From: Tatumella ptyseos
GTDB taxonomy: Bacteria; Pseudomonadota; Gammaproteobacteria; Enterobacterales; Enterobacteriaceae
Length of the DNA stretch: 64,000 nucleotides
Direction of reading: 5' to 3'
NCBI RefSeq assembly: GCF_030552895.1
Contig: NZ_CP130649.1
Location: forward strand, 1-64,000
Position numbers and translations under genes: made by a program. The notes below the pieces were generated by a model. That model did not search any database. It had not been told where the DNA came from and saw only the letters and a program-made list of their open reading frames with translations. This document shows, piece after piece, positions 39,825 to 49,132 of this stretch; positions within the stretch are counted from its first letter, which is position 1, and each line of letters begins with the position of its first letter.

Positions 39825-40658
39825 ATGCTTCGAGTCACCGAATTCACCAACCCGCGTATGGCCCATGCATTTGTTGATTACATGGCTACGCAGGGTATTC
39901 AATTACAGATTGAACAGCAGCAAAATTACGTTCTATTCCTTGAGGACGAGCAAAGAATAGATGAGGTTAATGCGGCTTTACAGCAATTCATCCGCGATCC
40001 CTCTAACCCTCGTTACCTGGCGGCAAGTTGGCAGAGCGGCCGTGCAGGGACTCGGCTTGGTTACCCCAAGGCAGAGTTATGGCGCAATATTAAGGAACGT
40101 GCTGGGCCGCTGACCCTAACCGTCATGGCTTTAGTTGTCATTGCCTACTTATTACTGATGTTTGTCGGGGAACAGCCCGTTTTTTCCTGGCTAAGCTGGC
40201 CTGCTTCTACGGAGCAAGGACTACAAGTGTGGCGTTGGGTTAGCCATATCTTTATCCACTTTAGTCTGCTGCAAATTGTTTTTAATTTGATGTGGTGGTG
40301 GTATTTAGGTGGTGTTATTGAGAAGCGTTTGGGGAGTGGTAAGTTATTCGTCATCACCGTTATCTCAGCCTTACTATCCGGATGGATGCAGGCTAAATTC
40401 AGTGGTATTTGGTTTGGAGGCCTCTCAGGGGTCGTTTATGCCCTAATGGGGTATAGCTGGTTACGCGGTGAGCGTGATCCTGACAGTGGCATCTATCTCG
40501 AACGTGGTCTGATCGTCTTTGCTCTGTTGTGGCTAGCCGCCGGTTATTACGGTGTCTTCGGTAATCCAATGAGTAATATGGCTTACATTGTTGGACTAGT
40601 CATTGGGTTGGCGATGGCTTTCGTTGATAGCCAAGCCGCGCTAAAAAAGCGTAAGTGA
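39825..40658 (+). CDS. glpG: Rhomboid protease GlpG homologue with altered catalytic residues
   Basis: GlpG is an inner-membrane rhomboid serine protease. From ATG 39825 the protein is 277 residues and keeps the E. coli numbering exactly, with the N-terminal cytoplasmic domain (1-60; FVDYMATQGI) and six helices. Ser201 in WFGGLSGVVYALMGY is present and Asn154 (FNLMWWWYLGG) is kept, but the dyad partner His254 is Tyr (NPMSNMAYIVG; codon TAC) and oxyanion-hole His150 is Gln (HFSLLQIVFN; codon CAA). His141 and His145 remain. With His254 gone the enzyme is predicted to lack proteolysis while retaining the fold, like a pseudo-rhomboid. The reading frame is intact and otherwise well conserved, so this does not look like decay. 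Confidence 0.93.
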   Translation: MLRVTEFTNPRMAHAFVDYMATQGIQLQIEQQQNYVLFLEDEQRIDEVNAALQQFIRDPSNPRYLAASWQSGRAGTRLGYPKAELWRNIKERAGPLTLTVMALVVIAYLLLMFVGEQPVFSWLSWPASTEQGLQVWRWVSHIFIHFSLLQIVFNLMWWWYLGGVIEKRLGSGKLFVITVISALLSGWMQAKFSGIWFGGLSGVVYALMGYSWLRGERDPDSGIYLERGLIVFALLWLAAGYYGVFGNPMSNMAYIVGLVIGLAMAFVDSQAALKKRK

Positions 40659-40668
40659 AGGACGTTTA

Positions 40669-41427
40669 ATGAAACAGACGCAGAGACATGACGCTATTGT
40701 AGAACTGGTGAAACGTCAGGGATATGTCAGCACCGAAGAGTTAGTAGAGTTTTTTTCAGTGACTCCCCAAACTATCCGGCGGGATCTCAACGAGTTAGCG
40801 GAGCAAAATTTGATTCAGCGCCATCATGGTGGGGCGGCGCTTCCTTCAAGCGCCGAAAATACGGATTGGAATGATCGTAAGATGATGCATTCCAACGCGA
40901 AAACTCGTATTGCAGAGAAAGTTGCCCAGCAAATACCGGATGGATCGACTCTCTTTATCGATATTGGGACGACTCCAGAAGCGGTGGCCCACGCATTAAT
41001 GGGCCATCATAATCTACAAATCGTGACGAATAACCTCAACGTTGCCCAATTGATGATGGCGAAGACGGACTTCCGCGTCATTATTGCCGGAGGGACGGTA
41101 CGTGCTACTGACGGTGGGATTATTGGCGAAGCGACAATGGATTTTATTTCGCAGTTTCGACTCGATTTTGGCGTAATTGGTATCAGTGGAATTGATGAAG
41201 CCGGGACGATGTTAGAGTTCGACTACCACGAAGTAAGAACTAAGCGTGCGATCATTGAGAACTCGCGTTGCGTTATGTTGGTCACTGATGGCTCTAAGTT
41301 TGGACGCAAGGCAATGGTTAGTTTGGGGGGGATGGAAATGTTGGATTCACTCTTTACTGACAAATTACCGCCAGAACCTATTTTGCATCTCCTATCTCAG
41401 CACGCAGTTAAGTTGGAGATCTGTTGA
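40669..41427 (+). CDS. glpR: Glycerol-3-phosphate regulon repressor GlpR
   Basis: GlpR is a DeoR-family repressor of glp genes, induced by glycerol 3-phosphate. The 252 residues have the N-terminal helix-turn-helix (MKQTQRHDAIVELVKRQGYVSTEELVEFFSVTPQTIRRDLNEL) and the sugar-phosphate-binding domain with IDIGTTPEAVAHALMGH, VTNNLNVAQLM, IAGGTVRATDGGIIGE and DFGVIGISGIDEAGTMLEFD. Length equals that of E. coli GlpR. Its target operator lies in the glpD-glpE gap. In E. coli glpR is followed by the malT/malPQ region, absent here. Confidence 0.96.
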   Translation: MKQTQRHDAIVELVKRQGYVSTEELVEFFSVTPQTIRRDLNELAEQNLIQRHHGGAALPSSAENTDWNDRKMMHSNAKTRIAEKVAQQIPDGSTLFIDIGTTPEAVAHALMGHHNLQIVTNNLNVAQLMMAKTDFRVIIAGGTVRATDGGIIGEATMDFISQFRLDFGVIGISGIDEAGTMLEFDYHEVRTKRAIIENSRCVMLVTDGSKFGRKAMVSLGGMEMLDSLFTDKLPPEPILHLLSQHAVKLEIC

Positions 41428-41428
41428 T

Positions 41429-41455
41429 AATTCTGCCCGAGGCTCGGGCAGAATT
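41429..41455. other. Perfect hairpin between convergent glpR and nfuA
   Basis: A 12-bp perfect stem AATTCTGCCCGA (41429-41440) with TCGGGCAGAATT (41444-41455) and a GGC loop. There is no T tract on either side. It is positioned like a terminator for both genes. Confidence 0.7.
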
Positions 41456-41460
41456 GTCTG

Positions 41461-42036
41461 TTAGTAATAAGAGTGTTCGCCGCGCTGATGTTCGGTTAAA
41501 TCACGTACACCTTTCAATTCAGGGAAGGTCGCGAGAAGCTCTTTCTCAATCCCTTCTTTCAGTGTGACATCGACCATTGAACAGCCGTTACATCCACCGC
41601 CAAATTGCAAAATAGCGTAACCTTCCGGTGTGATTTCCATAAGGGAAACTTTACCGCCGTGGCTTGCAAGCTGTGGGTTGATCTGGGCTTGTAATTGATA
41701 TTCAACACGCTCGATTAATGGCGCATCATCAGACACTTTACGCATCTTAGCGTTCGGCGCTTTTAAGGTCAGCTGAGAGCCGAGATTGTCGGTGACGAAA
41801 TCAATTTCAGCTTCATCCAAATAAGGTGCGCTTAATTCATCGACGTAAGCGGTGAGAAACTCGTATTTTAATTCCGTATCAGTACTTTCAACGGCATCTG
41901 GCGGGCAGTAAGATACGCCACACTCCGCGGTAGGTGTACCCGGATTAATGACGAAGACACGGATCTGAGTTCCCGGCTCTTGCTTAGTGAGCAATTTTGC
42001 AAAATGCTGTTGGGCTGTATCGGTTATATGAATCAT
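41461..42036 (-). CDS. nfuA: Fe-S biogenesis/repair protein NfuA
   Basis: NfuA carries [4Fe-4S] clusters to apoproteins under oxidative stress or iron limitation. The 191 residues from ATG 42036 ([16 protein letters not shown]) match E. coli NfuA in length. It has an N-terminal degenerate A-type domain ([20 protein letters not shown]) and a C-terminal Nfu domain with the cluster CxxC in [23 protein letters not shown], ending GEHSYY. Frame extension to 42072 is not supported. gntX lies 57 bases upstream on the same strand. Confidence 0.96.
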   Translation of the reverse strand: MIHITDTAQQHFAKLLTKQEPGTQIRVFVINPGTPTAECGVSYCPPDAVESTDTELKYEFLTAYVDELSAPYLDEAEIDFVTDNLGSQLTLKAPNAKMRKVSDDAPLIERVEYQLQAQINPQLASHGGKVSLMEITPEGYAILQFGGGCNGCSMVDVTLKEGIEKELLATFPELKGVRDLTEHQRGEHSYY

Positions 42037-42093
42037 AAGACATCGCTCAATGTTATCTATGTTAAAAGTCATCTTACGCGCATCACTGCTACT

Positions 42094-42777
42094 CTACAAG
42101 GTACGGCACAGGCACCATACTTGTACGCTAGCGACCTGCTGTCGCTGCAAGAGTCTAACGATTTCTCGAGCTGTTGCGCCAGTCGTCAGCACATCATCCA
42201 CGAGCGCAACATGTTTACCATAGAGACTAGTGGTAACATCGTACACTTGGCCAAGGTTACGTTGTCGGCTCGCTTTATCGAGGGTATGTTGGGTCGCAGT
42301 TAATTTCTTACAACGTATGGCGTTAGGCCTATATTCACAAGCGAGCCAACGCGCTAGCCGTCTGGCGAGAAGATCGCTTTGATTAAAGCCACGTTGCCGA
42401 TAACGCTTAGGATGTAATGGAACGGCGACGATAATATCAGGCTTCTGCCACTGGTAATCCCGTCGGTATCGTAGATAGTTTAGCAAGATTAATCTTGAAA
42501 GCATGGCGGCAAGTGCTGTCTGTGATGAAAATTTGAACTGATGCAGAAGTTTACTGAGTGGGGGAACATAACTAGCCGCCGTAATCGTACCTTGCCAAGG
42601 AAAGAGAGATTGTTGGCAGGCACCACAGGTGATACTTACGGCATCAGTCGGTAAGGCACAGCTTAAGCAACGCGGTTGGTCGATCAATAGTTTTTGTTCG
42701 CACCAAGTACAAATCCCCACCGATGCATGCCAAACGGGTAGCATACATATCCAACACCTGCTTTTGATTGTTAACAT
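42094..42777 (-). CDS. gntX: ComF-family phosphoribosyltransferase-like protein GntX
   Basis: GntX belongs to the ComF family needed for DNA uptake in competent bacteria; in E. coli it is required for use of DNA as a nutrient. The 227 residues (same as E. coli) have N-terminal zinc-type cysteine pairs (CWIC, CTWC, CLSC, CGAC), YVPPLSKLLHQFKF, the RGFNQSDLLARRL block, and the PRPP loop VALVDDVLTTGATAREIV, ending VQVWCLCRTL. It is divergent from bioH and, with hofMNOPQ, forms part of a DNA-uptake gene set in this window. Confidence 0.94.
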   Translation of the reverse strand: MLTIKSRCWICMLPVWHASVGICTWCEQKLLIDQPRCLSCALPTDAVSITCGACQQSLFPWQGTITAASYVPPLSKLLHQFKFSSQTALAAMLSRLILLNYLRYRRDYQWQKPDIIVAVPLHPKRYRQRGFNQSDLLARRLARWLACEYRPNAIRCKKLTATQHTLDKASRQRNLGQVYDVTTSLYGKHVALVDDVLTTGATAREIVRLLQRQQVASVQVWCLCRTL

Positions 42778-42805
42778 AGGCTATACCTCCAAGAGAACAG
42801 AGATT

Positions 42806-43567
42806 ATGACCCTCTATACACAACATTACGGACAAGGTATTCAACCACTTGTGCTACTGCACGGATGGGGATTGAACTCCCAAGTGTGGGATTTCATTTT
42901 AACGCCACTTAGTCCTCATTTTTCAATTACTGTCATCGATCTTCCTGGCTATGGTCGCAGTCAACCCTCAGATCCATTGAGTCTCGATGAGATGGCTAGC
43001 CACATTGCACCCTATATTCCTTCACAAAGCGTTGTACTTGGATGGTCTTTAGGCGGGCTGGTGGCCGCACAATTGGCCATCGACTTTAAAGAGAAGATCA
43101 AGCAGCTCATTTTCGTTGCTTCGTCTCCTTGTTTTAGCGAAAGAGGGGAATGGCCGGGAATTACGCCACAGGTTTTAGATAACTTTCAAACCCAACTCGC
43201 GACTGATTTCCGTCGTACTATCGAGCGGTTTATAGCCTTACAAAGTTTGGGCACAGAAAATGCGTCATTAAATACTCGAACCTTAAAACAGTCGATTATC
43301 GACCAGCCTCAAGCTTCACTAGCAGTATTGAATCGTGGGCTTTCCATTTTACAACATGATGACTTACGTCAGAAAATCTCTTCTATCGCTGCGCCGACTC
43401 TACGAATCTACGGTGCCTTAGATAGCTTAGTCCCCCGTAAAAGTATTGCGTTAACGGATAAGCTATGGCCGGCTAGCCAATCGATAGTGATAGAACATGC
43501 CGCTCATGCACCGTTCATTTCACATCCGCAAGAATTTTGCGAGGCGATTATTAAATTTGCTCAGTAG
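42806..43567 (+). CDS. bioH: Pimeloyl-ACP methyl ester esterase BioH
   Basis: BioH removes the methyl ester from pimeloyl-ACP, completing the pimelate moiety of biotin. The start at 42806 (MTLYTQHYGQGIQPLVLLHGWGLNSQVW) is used; the frame open to 42629 overlaps gntX antisense and is rejected. The alpha/beta-hydrolase triad is Ser in LGWSLGGLVAAQ (near 82), Asp in YGALDSLVPRK and His in EHAAHAPFISHP. 253 residues, close to E. coli (256). It is divergent from gntX, as in E. coli. Confidence 0.95.
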   Translation: MTLYTQHYGQGIQPLVLLHGWGLNSQVWDFILTPLSPHFSITVIDLPGYGRSQPSDPLSLDEMASHIAPYIPSQSVVLGWSLGGLVAAQLAIDFKEKIKQLIFVASSPCFSERGEWPGITPQVLDNFQTQLATDFRRTIERFIALQSLGTENASLNTRTLKQSIIDQPQASLAVLNRGLSILQHDDLRQKISSIAAPTLRIYGALDSLVPRKSIALTDKLWPASQSIVIEHAAHAPFISHPQEFCEAIIKFAQ

Positions 43568-43641
43568 CATTATCGCCCACGAGTGTTAGCAGTGACTGTT
43601 TTATAGTAAACAGATGATTAAATCCTTATAAGGAGAAAACG

Positions 43642-43938
43642 ATGCAACCTCTAATTAATGTTATTGCTTATATTACCGCTAAGCCAGGTAATGAAACCGT
43701 CGTTGAGCGTGCGCTCAAGGCAGCAGAGCAAGCGGTACAAGGTGAAGCCGGCTGTCAATCTTACGTATTAACTCAAGATATTCAGCAACCCCGCCGTTAT
43801 GTCATGCTGGAGTGTTGGAGCAGTCAGGAAGCATTAGATACACACATGCAGCAACCTCCATTTAAAAAGCTAGTTGCTGAGATCGATGGTTTAGCAGAAT
43901 TGGAAGTCGTGGTAACGAAAACGCTTAGCGAGCTATAA
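43642..43938 (+). CDS. ABM-domain putative quinol/antibiotic-biosynthesis-type monooxygenase
   Basis: This 98-residue protein has the dimeric alpha/beta-barrel ABM pattern: an opening strand NVIAYITAKPGNETVVERAL, the CQSYVLTQD strand, YVMLECWSSQEALDTHMQQPPFKKL with the family's W-x-S-x-x-A-L-x-x-H motif, and a final VVVTKTL. Such proteins (for example YgiN) act as cofactor-free monooxygenases on quinols, or are of unknown function. AAGGAG lies 6 bases before the ATG. E. coli has feoABC in the corresponding bioH-yhgF interval, so this gene sits where feo has been lost. Confidence 0.75.
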   Translation: MQPLINVIAYITAKPGNETVVERALKAAEQAVQGEAGCQSYVLTQDIQQPRRYVMLECWSSQEALDTHMQQPPFKKLVAEIDGLAELEVVVTKTLSEL

Positions 43939-43940
43939 CC

Positions 43941-43971
43941 CTATCAACCCTGCCAGGGGCAGGGTTGATAG
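43941..43971. other. Long perfect hairpin between the ABM gene and yhgF
   Basis: A 14-bp perfect stem, CTATCAACCCTGCC (43941-43954) with GGCAGGGTTGATAG (43958-43971), and a 3-base loop. Neither side has an immediate T tract. It starts 2 bases after the ABM stop and ends 5 bases before the yhgF stop. Confidence 0.75.
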
Positions 43972-43976
43972 AGGTC

Positions 43977-46286
43977 TTACTTTTTCTTGAACGCCGCGGC
44001 GAGGGCATCACCCATTGCGCTATTATTTTGCGTCGAGGATTGACGTGAAGGTTGGCGCGCTGGTTTAGGGCTCGCTTTTTCAGGTGCTGCGCTCCGGCGC
44101 GATTGTGTCTCACCCGGTTGTTCATCAAGGCGCATGGTTAACGCGATGCGCTTTCTTCCCAGATCAACTTCAAGTACCTTTACTTTGACAATTTCGCCAG
44201 TTTTGATCACTTCATGTGGATCACTGACAAAACGGTTAGCTAATGAAGAGATATGCACCAGTCCATCTTGGTGAACACCAATATCAACAAAGGCGCCGAA
44301 GTTGGTGACGTTAGTAACAGTTCCTTCTAGAATTAAGCCTGGAGTAAGGTCATCCATTGTTTCGATGCCTTCGGCGAAGGTTGCTGTCTTAAACTCTGGG
44401 CGGGGATCGCGACCTGGTTTCTCGAGTTCTTTAAGGATATCAGTAACCGTCGGCAACCCAAATCGTTCATCAGTAAACTGAGAAGCGGAAAGCGCACGAA
44501 TAGTCGTACTATTTCCCATGAGAGAAGCGAGTTGTTCATGAGTCTGCGCGATGATCCGTTCGACCACAGGATAGGCTTCAGGGTGAACCGTCGAGGCATC
44601 CAGTGGATTGTCCCCTTGATTGATACGTAAAAACCCAGCACATTGCTCAAAAGCTTTGGGTCCAAGACGGGCCACTTTGAGAAGTTGCTGGCGATTCATA
44701 AAGCGACCGTTTTCGTCACGCCACTGCACAATATTTTGCGCAATCATACGACTTAAGCCAGCCACACGGGTCAATAGTGGTACGGAGGCAGTGTTAAGAT
44801 CAACCCCTACGGCGTTCACACAATCTTCTACCACCGTATCCAGTTTCTTGGCTAACTGTGTCTGGCTCACATCGTGTTGATATTGGCCAACCCCGATCGA
44901 CTTAGGATCGATTTTTACCAGTTCAGCTAAAGGATCCTGGAGCCTTCGGGCGATCGAGACAGCGCCGCGTAAGGAGACATCGAGATTTGGAAACTCTAAT
45001 GCTGCAAGCTCAGAAGCAGAATAAACAGAGGCGCCAGCTTCACTCACAATGACTTTCTCTGCGGTAACAGCAGGATACTGTTTTTTGAGTTCAATAAAAA
45101 AGCGCTCTGTTTCCCGTGAAGCCGTACCGTTACCTATCGCCACTAGCTCAACGTTATGTTGCTGGCAAAGCAGAGCGACTGCTGTGGCGGCTTTTGCCGC
45201 TTGTCCGGTATGAGGGTAGACTGTATCGGTGGCGACTAATTTACCGGTAGCATCTACGACGGCCACTTTTACGCCAGTACGTAATCCGGGATCAAGTCCC
45301 ATCGTGGCTCGCATCCCTGCAGGTGCGGCCATCAACAATGCGTTTAGATTACGCGCGAACACATCGATAGCTTCTAGCTCAGCCTGTTCACGTAGCGAGC
45401 CCATCAGTTCCGTTTCTAAGTGCAGCAGCACTTTAATTTTCCATGTCCAGCTAATAACGGACTTACGCCAAGTATCACTCGGAGCATTGGCGATACGCAC
45501 GTTGAGGTGTTCGCTGATTAACGTCTCGCCGAAGCTCTCTTTTGGTGTCTCTTCGCTGTGCGGATCGGGATTTAGCGAGAGTTGTAAGATGCCTTCATTA
45601 CGTCCGCGCAGCATGGCGAGTGCTCGGTGGGAAGGGGTTGTCGCTAAGAGTTCATGATGGTCGAAATAATCACGAAACTTGGCTCCTTCGGCCTCTTTGC
45701 CTGAGGCCACCTTAGAAACAAGGTGAGCATTTTTCCAGAGATACTGCCGGACTTTTGCCAGCAGTGAGGCATCTTCAGCAAATCTTTCCATCAGAATATA
45801 GCGAGCGCCATCTAAAGCACCGCGTGTATCCGCGATACCGTTATCCGCATTAATGAATTCTGCTGCGGTGGCTTCAGGATCCAGCTGAGGGGATGTCCAT
45901 AATTTATCCGCTAACGGCGCGAGACCTGCCTCGATCGCGATCTGTCCGCGCGTACGGCGCTTAGGCTTATAAGGTAGATAAAGATCTTCGAGTTCAGTCT
46001 TACTCAACACAGCCTCAATCGACTGAGCGAGTTCGTCGGTTAATTTACCTTGCTCAGAAATGGAGTTAAGAATAGTTTGCCGACGTTCATCAAGTTCTCG
46101 CAGGTAGGTTAAACGTGTTTCTAATTGACGGAGTTGGGTATCGTCCAAGCCACCTGTAACTTCCTTACGGTAGCGGGCGATAAAAGGAATAGTGTTCCCT
46201 TCGTCATAGAGTTGTATCGTGGCATCAACTTGCTCGATGCGGACCTGCAATTCGTTGGCAATGATCTGACTTAGCGGCTTTTTCAT
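43977..46286 (-). CDS. yhgF: Tex-family RNA-binding protein YhgF
   Basis: YhgF/Tex is a transcription accessory factor that binds RNA. From ATG 46286 ([20 protein letters not shown]) it has 769 residues (E. coli 773). It shows the Tex N-terminal helical domain ([42 protein letters not shown]), a YqgF-like RNase H fold ([22 protein letters not shown]), a helix-hairpin-helix region ([28 protein letters not shown]) and a C-terminal S1 domain ([30 protein letters not shown]), then a basic low-complexity tail. An 18-codon longer frame exists. greB lies 81 bases upstream on the same strand. Confidence 0.95.
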   Translation of the reverse strand: MKKPLSQIIANELQVRIEQVDATIQLYDEGNTIPFIARYRKEVTGGLDDTQLRQLETRLTYLRELDERRQTILNSISEQGKLTDELAQSIEAVLSKTELEDLYLPYKPKRRTRGQIAIEAGLAPLADKLWTSPQLDPEATAAEFINADNGIADTRGALDGARYILMERFAEDASLLAKVRQYLWKNAHLVSKVASGKEAEGAKFRDYFDHHELLATTPSHRALAMLRGRNEGILQLSLNPDPHSEETPKESFGETLISEHLNVRIANAPSDTWRKSVISWTWKIKVLLHLETELMGSLREQAELEAIDVFARNLNALLMAAPAGMRATMGLDPGLRTGVKVAVVDATGKLVATDTVYPHTGQAAKAATAVALLCQQHNVELVAIGNGTASRETERFFIELKKQYPAVTAEKVIVSEAGASVYSASELAALEFPNLDVSLRGAVSIARRLQDPLAELVKIDPKSIGVGQYQHDVSQTQLAKKLDTVVEDCVNAVGVDLNTASVPLLTRVAGLSRMIAQNIVQWRDENGRFMNRQQLLKVARLGPKAFEQCAGFLRINQGDNPLDASTVHPEAYPVVERIIAQTHEQLASLMGNSTTIRALSASQFTDERFGLPTVTDILKELEKPGRDPRPEFKTATFAEGIETMDDLTPGLILEGTVTNVTNFGAFVDIGVHQDGLVHISSLANRFVSDPHEVIKTGEIVKVKVLEVDLGRKRIALTMRLDEQPGETQSRRSAAPEKASPKPARQPSRQSSTQNNSAMGDALAAAFKKK

Positions 46287-46367
46287 TGTGACTCGTAGCT
46301 TGTAGGAGGTAAATTTTCTGACAGTTATACGGCGATGCACCGTGAATTTCCAGTCTAGGTATGCAGA

Positions 46368-46859
46368 TTAAGGATTTTCCGCAGCGATGCCGGGATAACT
46401 AATGTTATTGACGGTCCATACGGCGGGTCCGGACGGAGTCTGGACGGTAGCGCTATCACCTACTTCTTTTTTCAGTAGGGCCCTAGCCATGGGGGAGTCG
46501 ATCGAGATATAGTCATTACGGCCAAAAATCTCGTCATAACCCACTATTCGAAAGGCGAGAATATCCCCGTCATCATTTTCAATTTCCACTTGTGCACCGA
46601 AGAAAACTTTTCCCTCTTGTTGCGGGGAGTAGTCAACAATACGGAGTGATTCGAGGCTTTTACGAAGATAACGAACTCGACGATCGATCTCTCTTAAACG
46701 CTTTTTATTATACTGGTAGTCAGCATTTTCACTGCGGTCACCCAAACTGGCGGCCCAAGTCACTTTTTTAGTAACTTCTGGACGTTCTTCTCGCCAAAGT
46801 TGGTCGAGCTCTTGTTTTAACTTATTGTAGCCTTCACGAGTGATAAGTTGGGTTTTCAC
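46368..46859 (-). CDS. greB: Transcription elongation factor GreB
   Basis: GreB stimulates transcript cleavage in backtracked RNA polymerase. The best start is GTG at 46859 (read MKTQLITREGYNKLKQELDQLWREERPEV), with GAGG 8 bases upstream, matching the E. coli MKTPLVTREGY start; another GTG six codons upstream extends the frame. The coiled coil tip carries the catalytic acidic pair in SLGDRSENADYQYNKKRLREIDRRVRYL, and the C-terminal domain has GYDEIFGRNDYISIDSPMARALLKKEVGD. 163 residues against 158, the extra being a C-terminal GIAAENP tail. Divergent from ompR. Confidence 0.95.
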   Translation of the reverse strand: MKTQLITREGYNKLKQELDQLWREERPEVTKKVTWAASLGDRSENADYQYNKKRLREIDRRVRYLRKSLESLRIVDYSPQQEGKVFFGAQVEIENDDGDILAFRIVGYDEIFGRNDYISIDSPMARALLKKEVGDSATVQTPSGPAVWTVNNISYPGIAAENP

Positions 46860-47020
46860 GCTATTGTCCTCTATCACCTATAGTTAGATCTTTACTTAAC
46901 GTACTGTTAAATATGCTTTGTAACAATTTCAGTAAGAATATAAACCAATAAAATTTGTCACTGTAAGCATTATTTTTAAAAATAACATAGCTGGCGATAA
47001 TGCCTTTGGGAGTCATTAGA

Positions 47021-47740
47021 ATGCAGGAAAATTACAAAGTTTTAGTTGTCGATGACGACATGCGTTTACGGGCATTACTTGAAAGGTATCTCACCGAACA
47101 AGGATTCCAAGTACGTAGCGTAGCGAACGCTGAACAAATGGACCGTTTGTTAACCCGTGAATCTTTCCACCTGATGGTACTCGACCTCATGTTACCGGGA
47201 GAGGATGGGTTATCCATCTGTCGCCGTTTGCGTAGCCAAAGTAATCCAATGCCGATTATTATGGTGACGGCGAAGGGTGAAGAGGTTGATAGGATTGTTG
47301 GGTTAGAAATCGGTGCCGACGATTATATTCCTAAACCGTTTAATCCACGTGAACTGTTGGCCCGTATCCGCGCGGTTCTACGCCGTCAGGCGAATGAACT
47401 GCCTGGTGCGCCTTCTCAGGAAGAGGCGGTCATTACCTTTGGTAAGTTTAAGCTCAACTTAGGGACGCGTGAGATGTTCCGTGAAGACGAGCCTATGCCA
47501 CTGACCAGCGGAGAATTTGCAGTACTTAAGGCATTAGTCAGCCACCCCCGCGAACCACTTTCAAGAGACAAGCTCATGAATTTAGCGCGTGGCCGTGAGT
47601 ACAGCGCAATGGAACGTTCCATCGATGTACAAATTTCTCGATTGAGAAGAATGGTTGAGGAAGACCCTGCTCATCCCCGTTATATCCAAACGGTTTGGGG
47701 CCTTGGCTACGTCTTTGTTCCAGATGGCAGTAAAGCATGA
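47021..47740 (+). CDS. ompR: Osmolarity response regulator OmpR
   Basis: OmpR is the response regulator that with EnvZ controls porins and many envelope and acid-stress genes. From ATG 47021 the 239 residues are almost identical to E. coli OmpR: receiver domain with the phosphoacceptor Asp55 ([16 protein letters not shown]), Lys105 region [13 protein letters not shown], linker [14 protein letters not shown], and the winged helix [14 protein letters not shown] through [40 protein letters not shown]. The frame to 47000 adds seven residues without support. The stop overlaps the envZ start by 4 bases. Confidence 0.99.
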   Translation: MQENYKVLVVDDDMRLRALLERYLTEQGFQVRSVANAEQMDRLLTRESFHLMVLDLMLPGEDGLSICRRLRSQSNPMPIIMVTAKGEEVDRIVGLEIGADDYIPKPFNPRELLARIRAVLRRQANELPGAPSQEEAVITFGKFKLNLGTREMFREDEPMPLTSGEFAVLKALVSHPREPLSRDKLMNLARGREYSAMERSIDVQISRLRRMVEEDPAHPRYIQTVWGLGYVFVPDGSKA

Positions 47741-49089
47741 AGAAATTTCGCTTCTCTCCGCGCAGCTCTTTTGCGCGGATGTTGCTACTCATTGTCTCAC
47801 TTCTCTTTGTCAGTTTGGTGACAACCTATTTAGTTGTCCTTAATTTTGCCATTTTACCTAGCTTGCAGCAGTTTAATAAGGTTCTCGCGTATGAAGTGAG
47901 AATGCTTATGACAGATAAGCTACAGCTTGAAGACGGTACACAACTGGAGGTGCCTCCAGCCTTTAGACGGGAAATCTACCGTGAACTAGGGATTTCGCTT
48001 TATACCAACTCTGCCGCGGAAGAGAGCGGTCTACGTTGGGCGCAACATTACAAATTTTTAAGCGAACAGATGGCACACCAATTGGGTGGCCCGACAGATG
48101 TTCGTGTTGAAGTGAATAAGAAAACCCCAGTGGTGTGGTTAAAGACTTGGCTATCTCCCAATATCTGGGTCAGGGTACCATTAACTGAAATCCATCAAGG
48201 CGATTTCTCGCCCTTATTCCGCTACACCTTGATGATCATGCTATTAGCCATTGTTGGAGCGTGGTTATTTATTCGTATGCAAAACCGACCATTGGTAGCG
48301 CTTGAGCATGCGGCATTACAGGTAGGTAGAGGTCAAATTCCACCTCCTTTAAGAGAGTACGGAGCATCGGAAGTGCGCTCGGTAACGCGTGCTTTTAACC
48401 AAATGGCCTCGGGTGTTAAACAGCTTGCGGATGACCGAACCTTGTTAATGGCCGGCGTGAGTCATGATTTACGTACTCCTCTAACACGAATTCGCTTGGC
48501 GACAGAGATGATTGGAGCCGATGAACAGTATCTTGCCGATTCAATCAACAAAGATATTGAAGAGTGTAATGCCATCATTGAGCAATTCATTGACTATTTA
48601 CGGACAGGTCAAGAAATTCAAAAAGAACGCGTTGATCTCAATACGGTATTAGGCGAAGTCGTTGCTGCAGAAAGCGGATATGAGCGTGAAATCGATAATC
48701 AAGTAATGAGTAGCGAACTATTACTCGATATCAACCCTCTTGGCATTAAACGGGCCGTCGCTAATATGGTAGTTAATGCCGCTCGTTACGGTAATGGCTG
48801 GATCCGTGTCAGCAGTGGACGTGAACTAGATCGTGCTTGGTTCCAAGTCGAAGATGATGGCCCTGGTATCGATAAAGACCAAATTGCCCACCTTCTACAG
48901 CCCTTTGTAAGGGGGGATAGCGCTAGAACGACCAGTGGTACTGGATTAGGACTTGCGATAGTACAGCGGATTATCGATGCCCACCAGGGAGAGCTGAGTT
49001 TTGATACCAGCGAAAAGGGCGGTCTAAAGATAAGAGCCTGGTTGCCATTACCCTCCAGTAAACAGGCTGCAGTAGTTGAGAGCATCTAG
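47737..49089 (+). CDS. envZ: Osmosensor histidine kinase EnvZ
   Basis: EnvZ is the inner-membrane kinase/phosphatase for OmpR. The 450 residues match E. coli EnvZ in length: a first helix ([25 protein letters not shown]), periplasmic domain (about 38-158), a second helix ([19 protein letters not shown]), HAMP, the dimerisation helix with phosphorylated His in [21 protein letters not shown] (near 243), and the ATPase N, G1 and G2 boxes [25 protein letters not shown] and [15 protein letters not shown]. The C-terminal tail is less conserved. Confidence 0.98.
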   Translation: MKKFRFSPRSSFARMLLLIVSLLFVSLVTTYLVVLNFAILPSLQQFNKVLAYEVRMLMTDKLQLEDGTQLEVPPAFRREIYRELGISLYTNSAAEESGLRWAQHYKFLSEQMAHQLGGPTDVRVEVNKKTPVVWLKTWLSPNIWVRVPLTEIHQGDFSPLFRYTLMIMLLAIVGAWLFIRMQNRPLVALEHAALQVGRGQIPPPLREYGASEVRSVTRAFNQMASGVKQLADDRTLLMAGVSHDLRTPLTRIRLATEMIGADEQYLADSINKDIEECNAIIEQFIDYLRTGQEIQKERVDLNTVLGEVVAAESGYEREIDNQVMSSELLLDINPLGIKRAVANMVVNAARYGNGWIRVSSGRELDRAWFQVEDDGPGIDKDQIAHLLQPFVRGDSARTTSGTGLGLAIVQRIIDAHQGELSFDTSEKGGLKIRAWLPLPSSKQAAVVESI

Positions 49090-49095
49090 CATTAT

Positions 49096-49123
49096 GCTCA
49101 CTCCCAATAAGTTGGGGGTGAGC
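49096..49123. other. Hairpin between convergent envZ and pckA
   Basis: GCTCACTCCCAA (49096-49107), TAAG loop, TTGGGGGTGAGC (49112-49123): a 12-bp stem with one T-G pair. No T tract follows on either strand. Placed as a shared terminator. Confidence 0.65.
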
Positions 49124-49132
49124 AGAAGAGGA

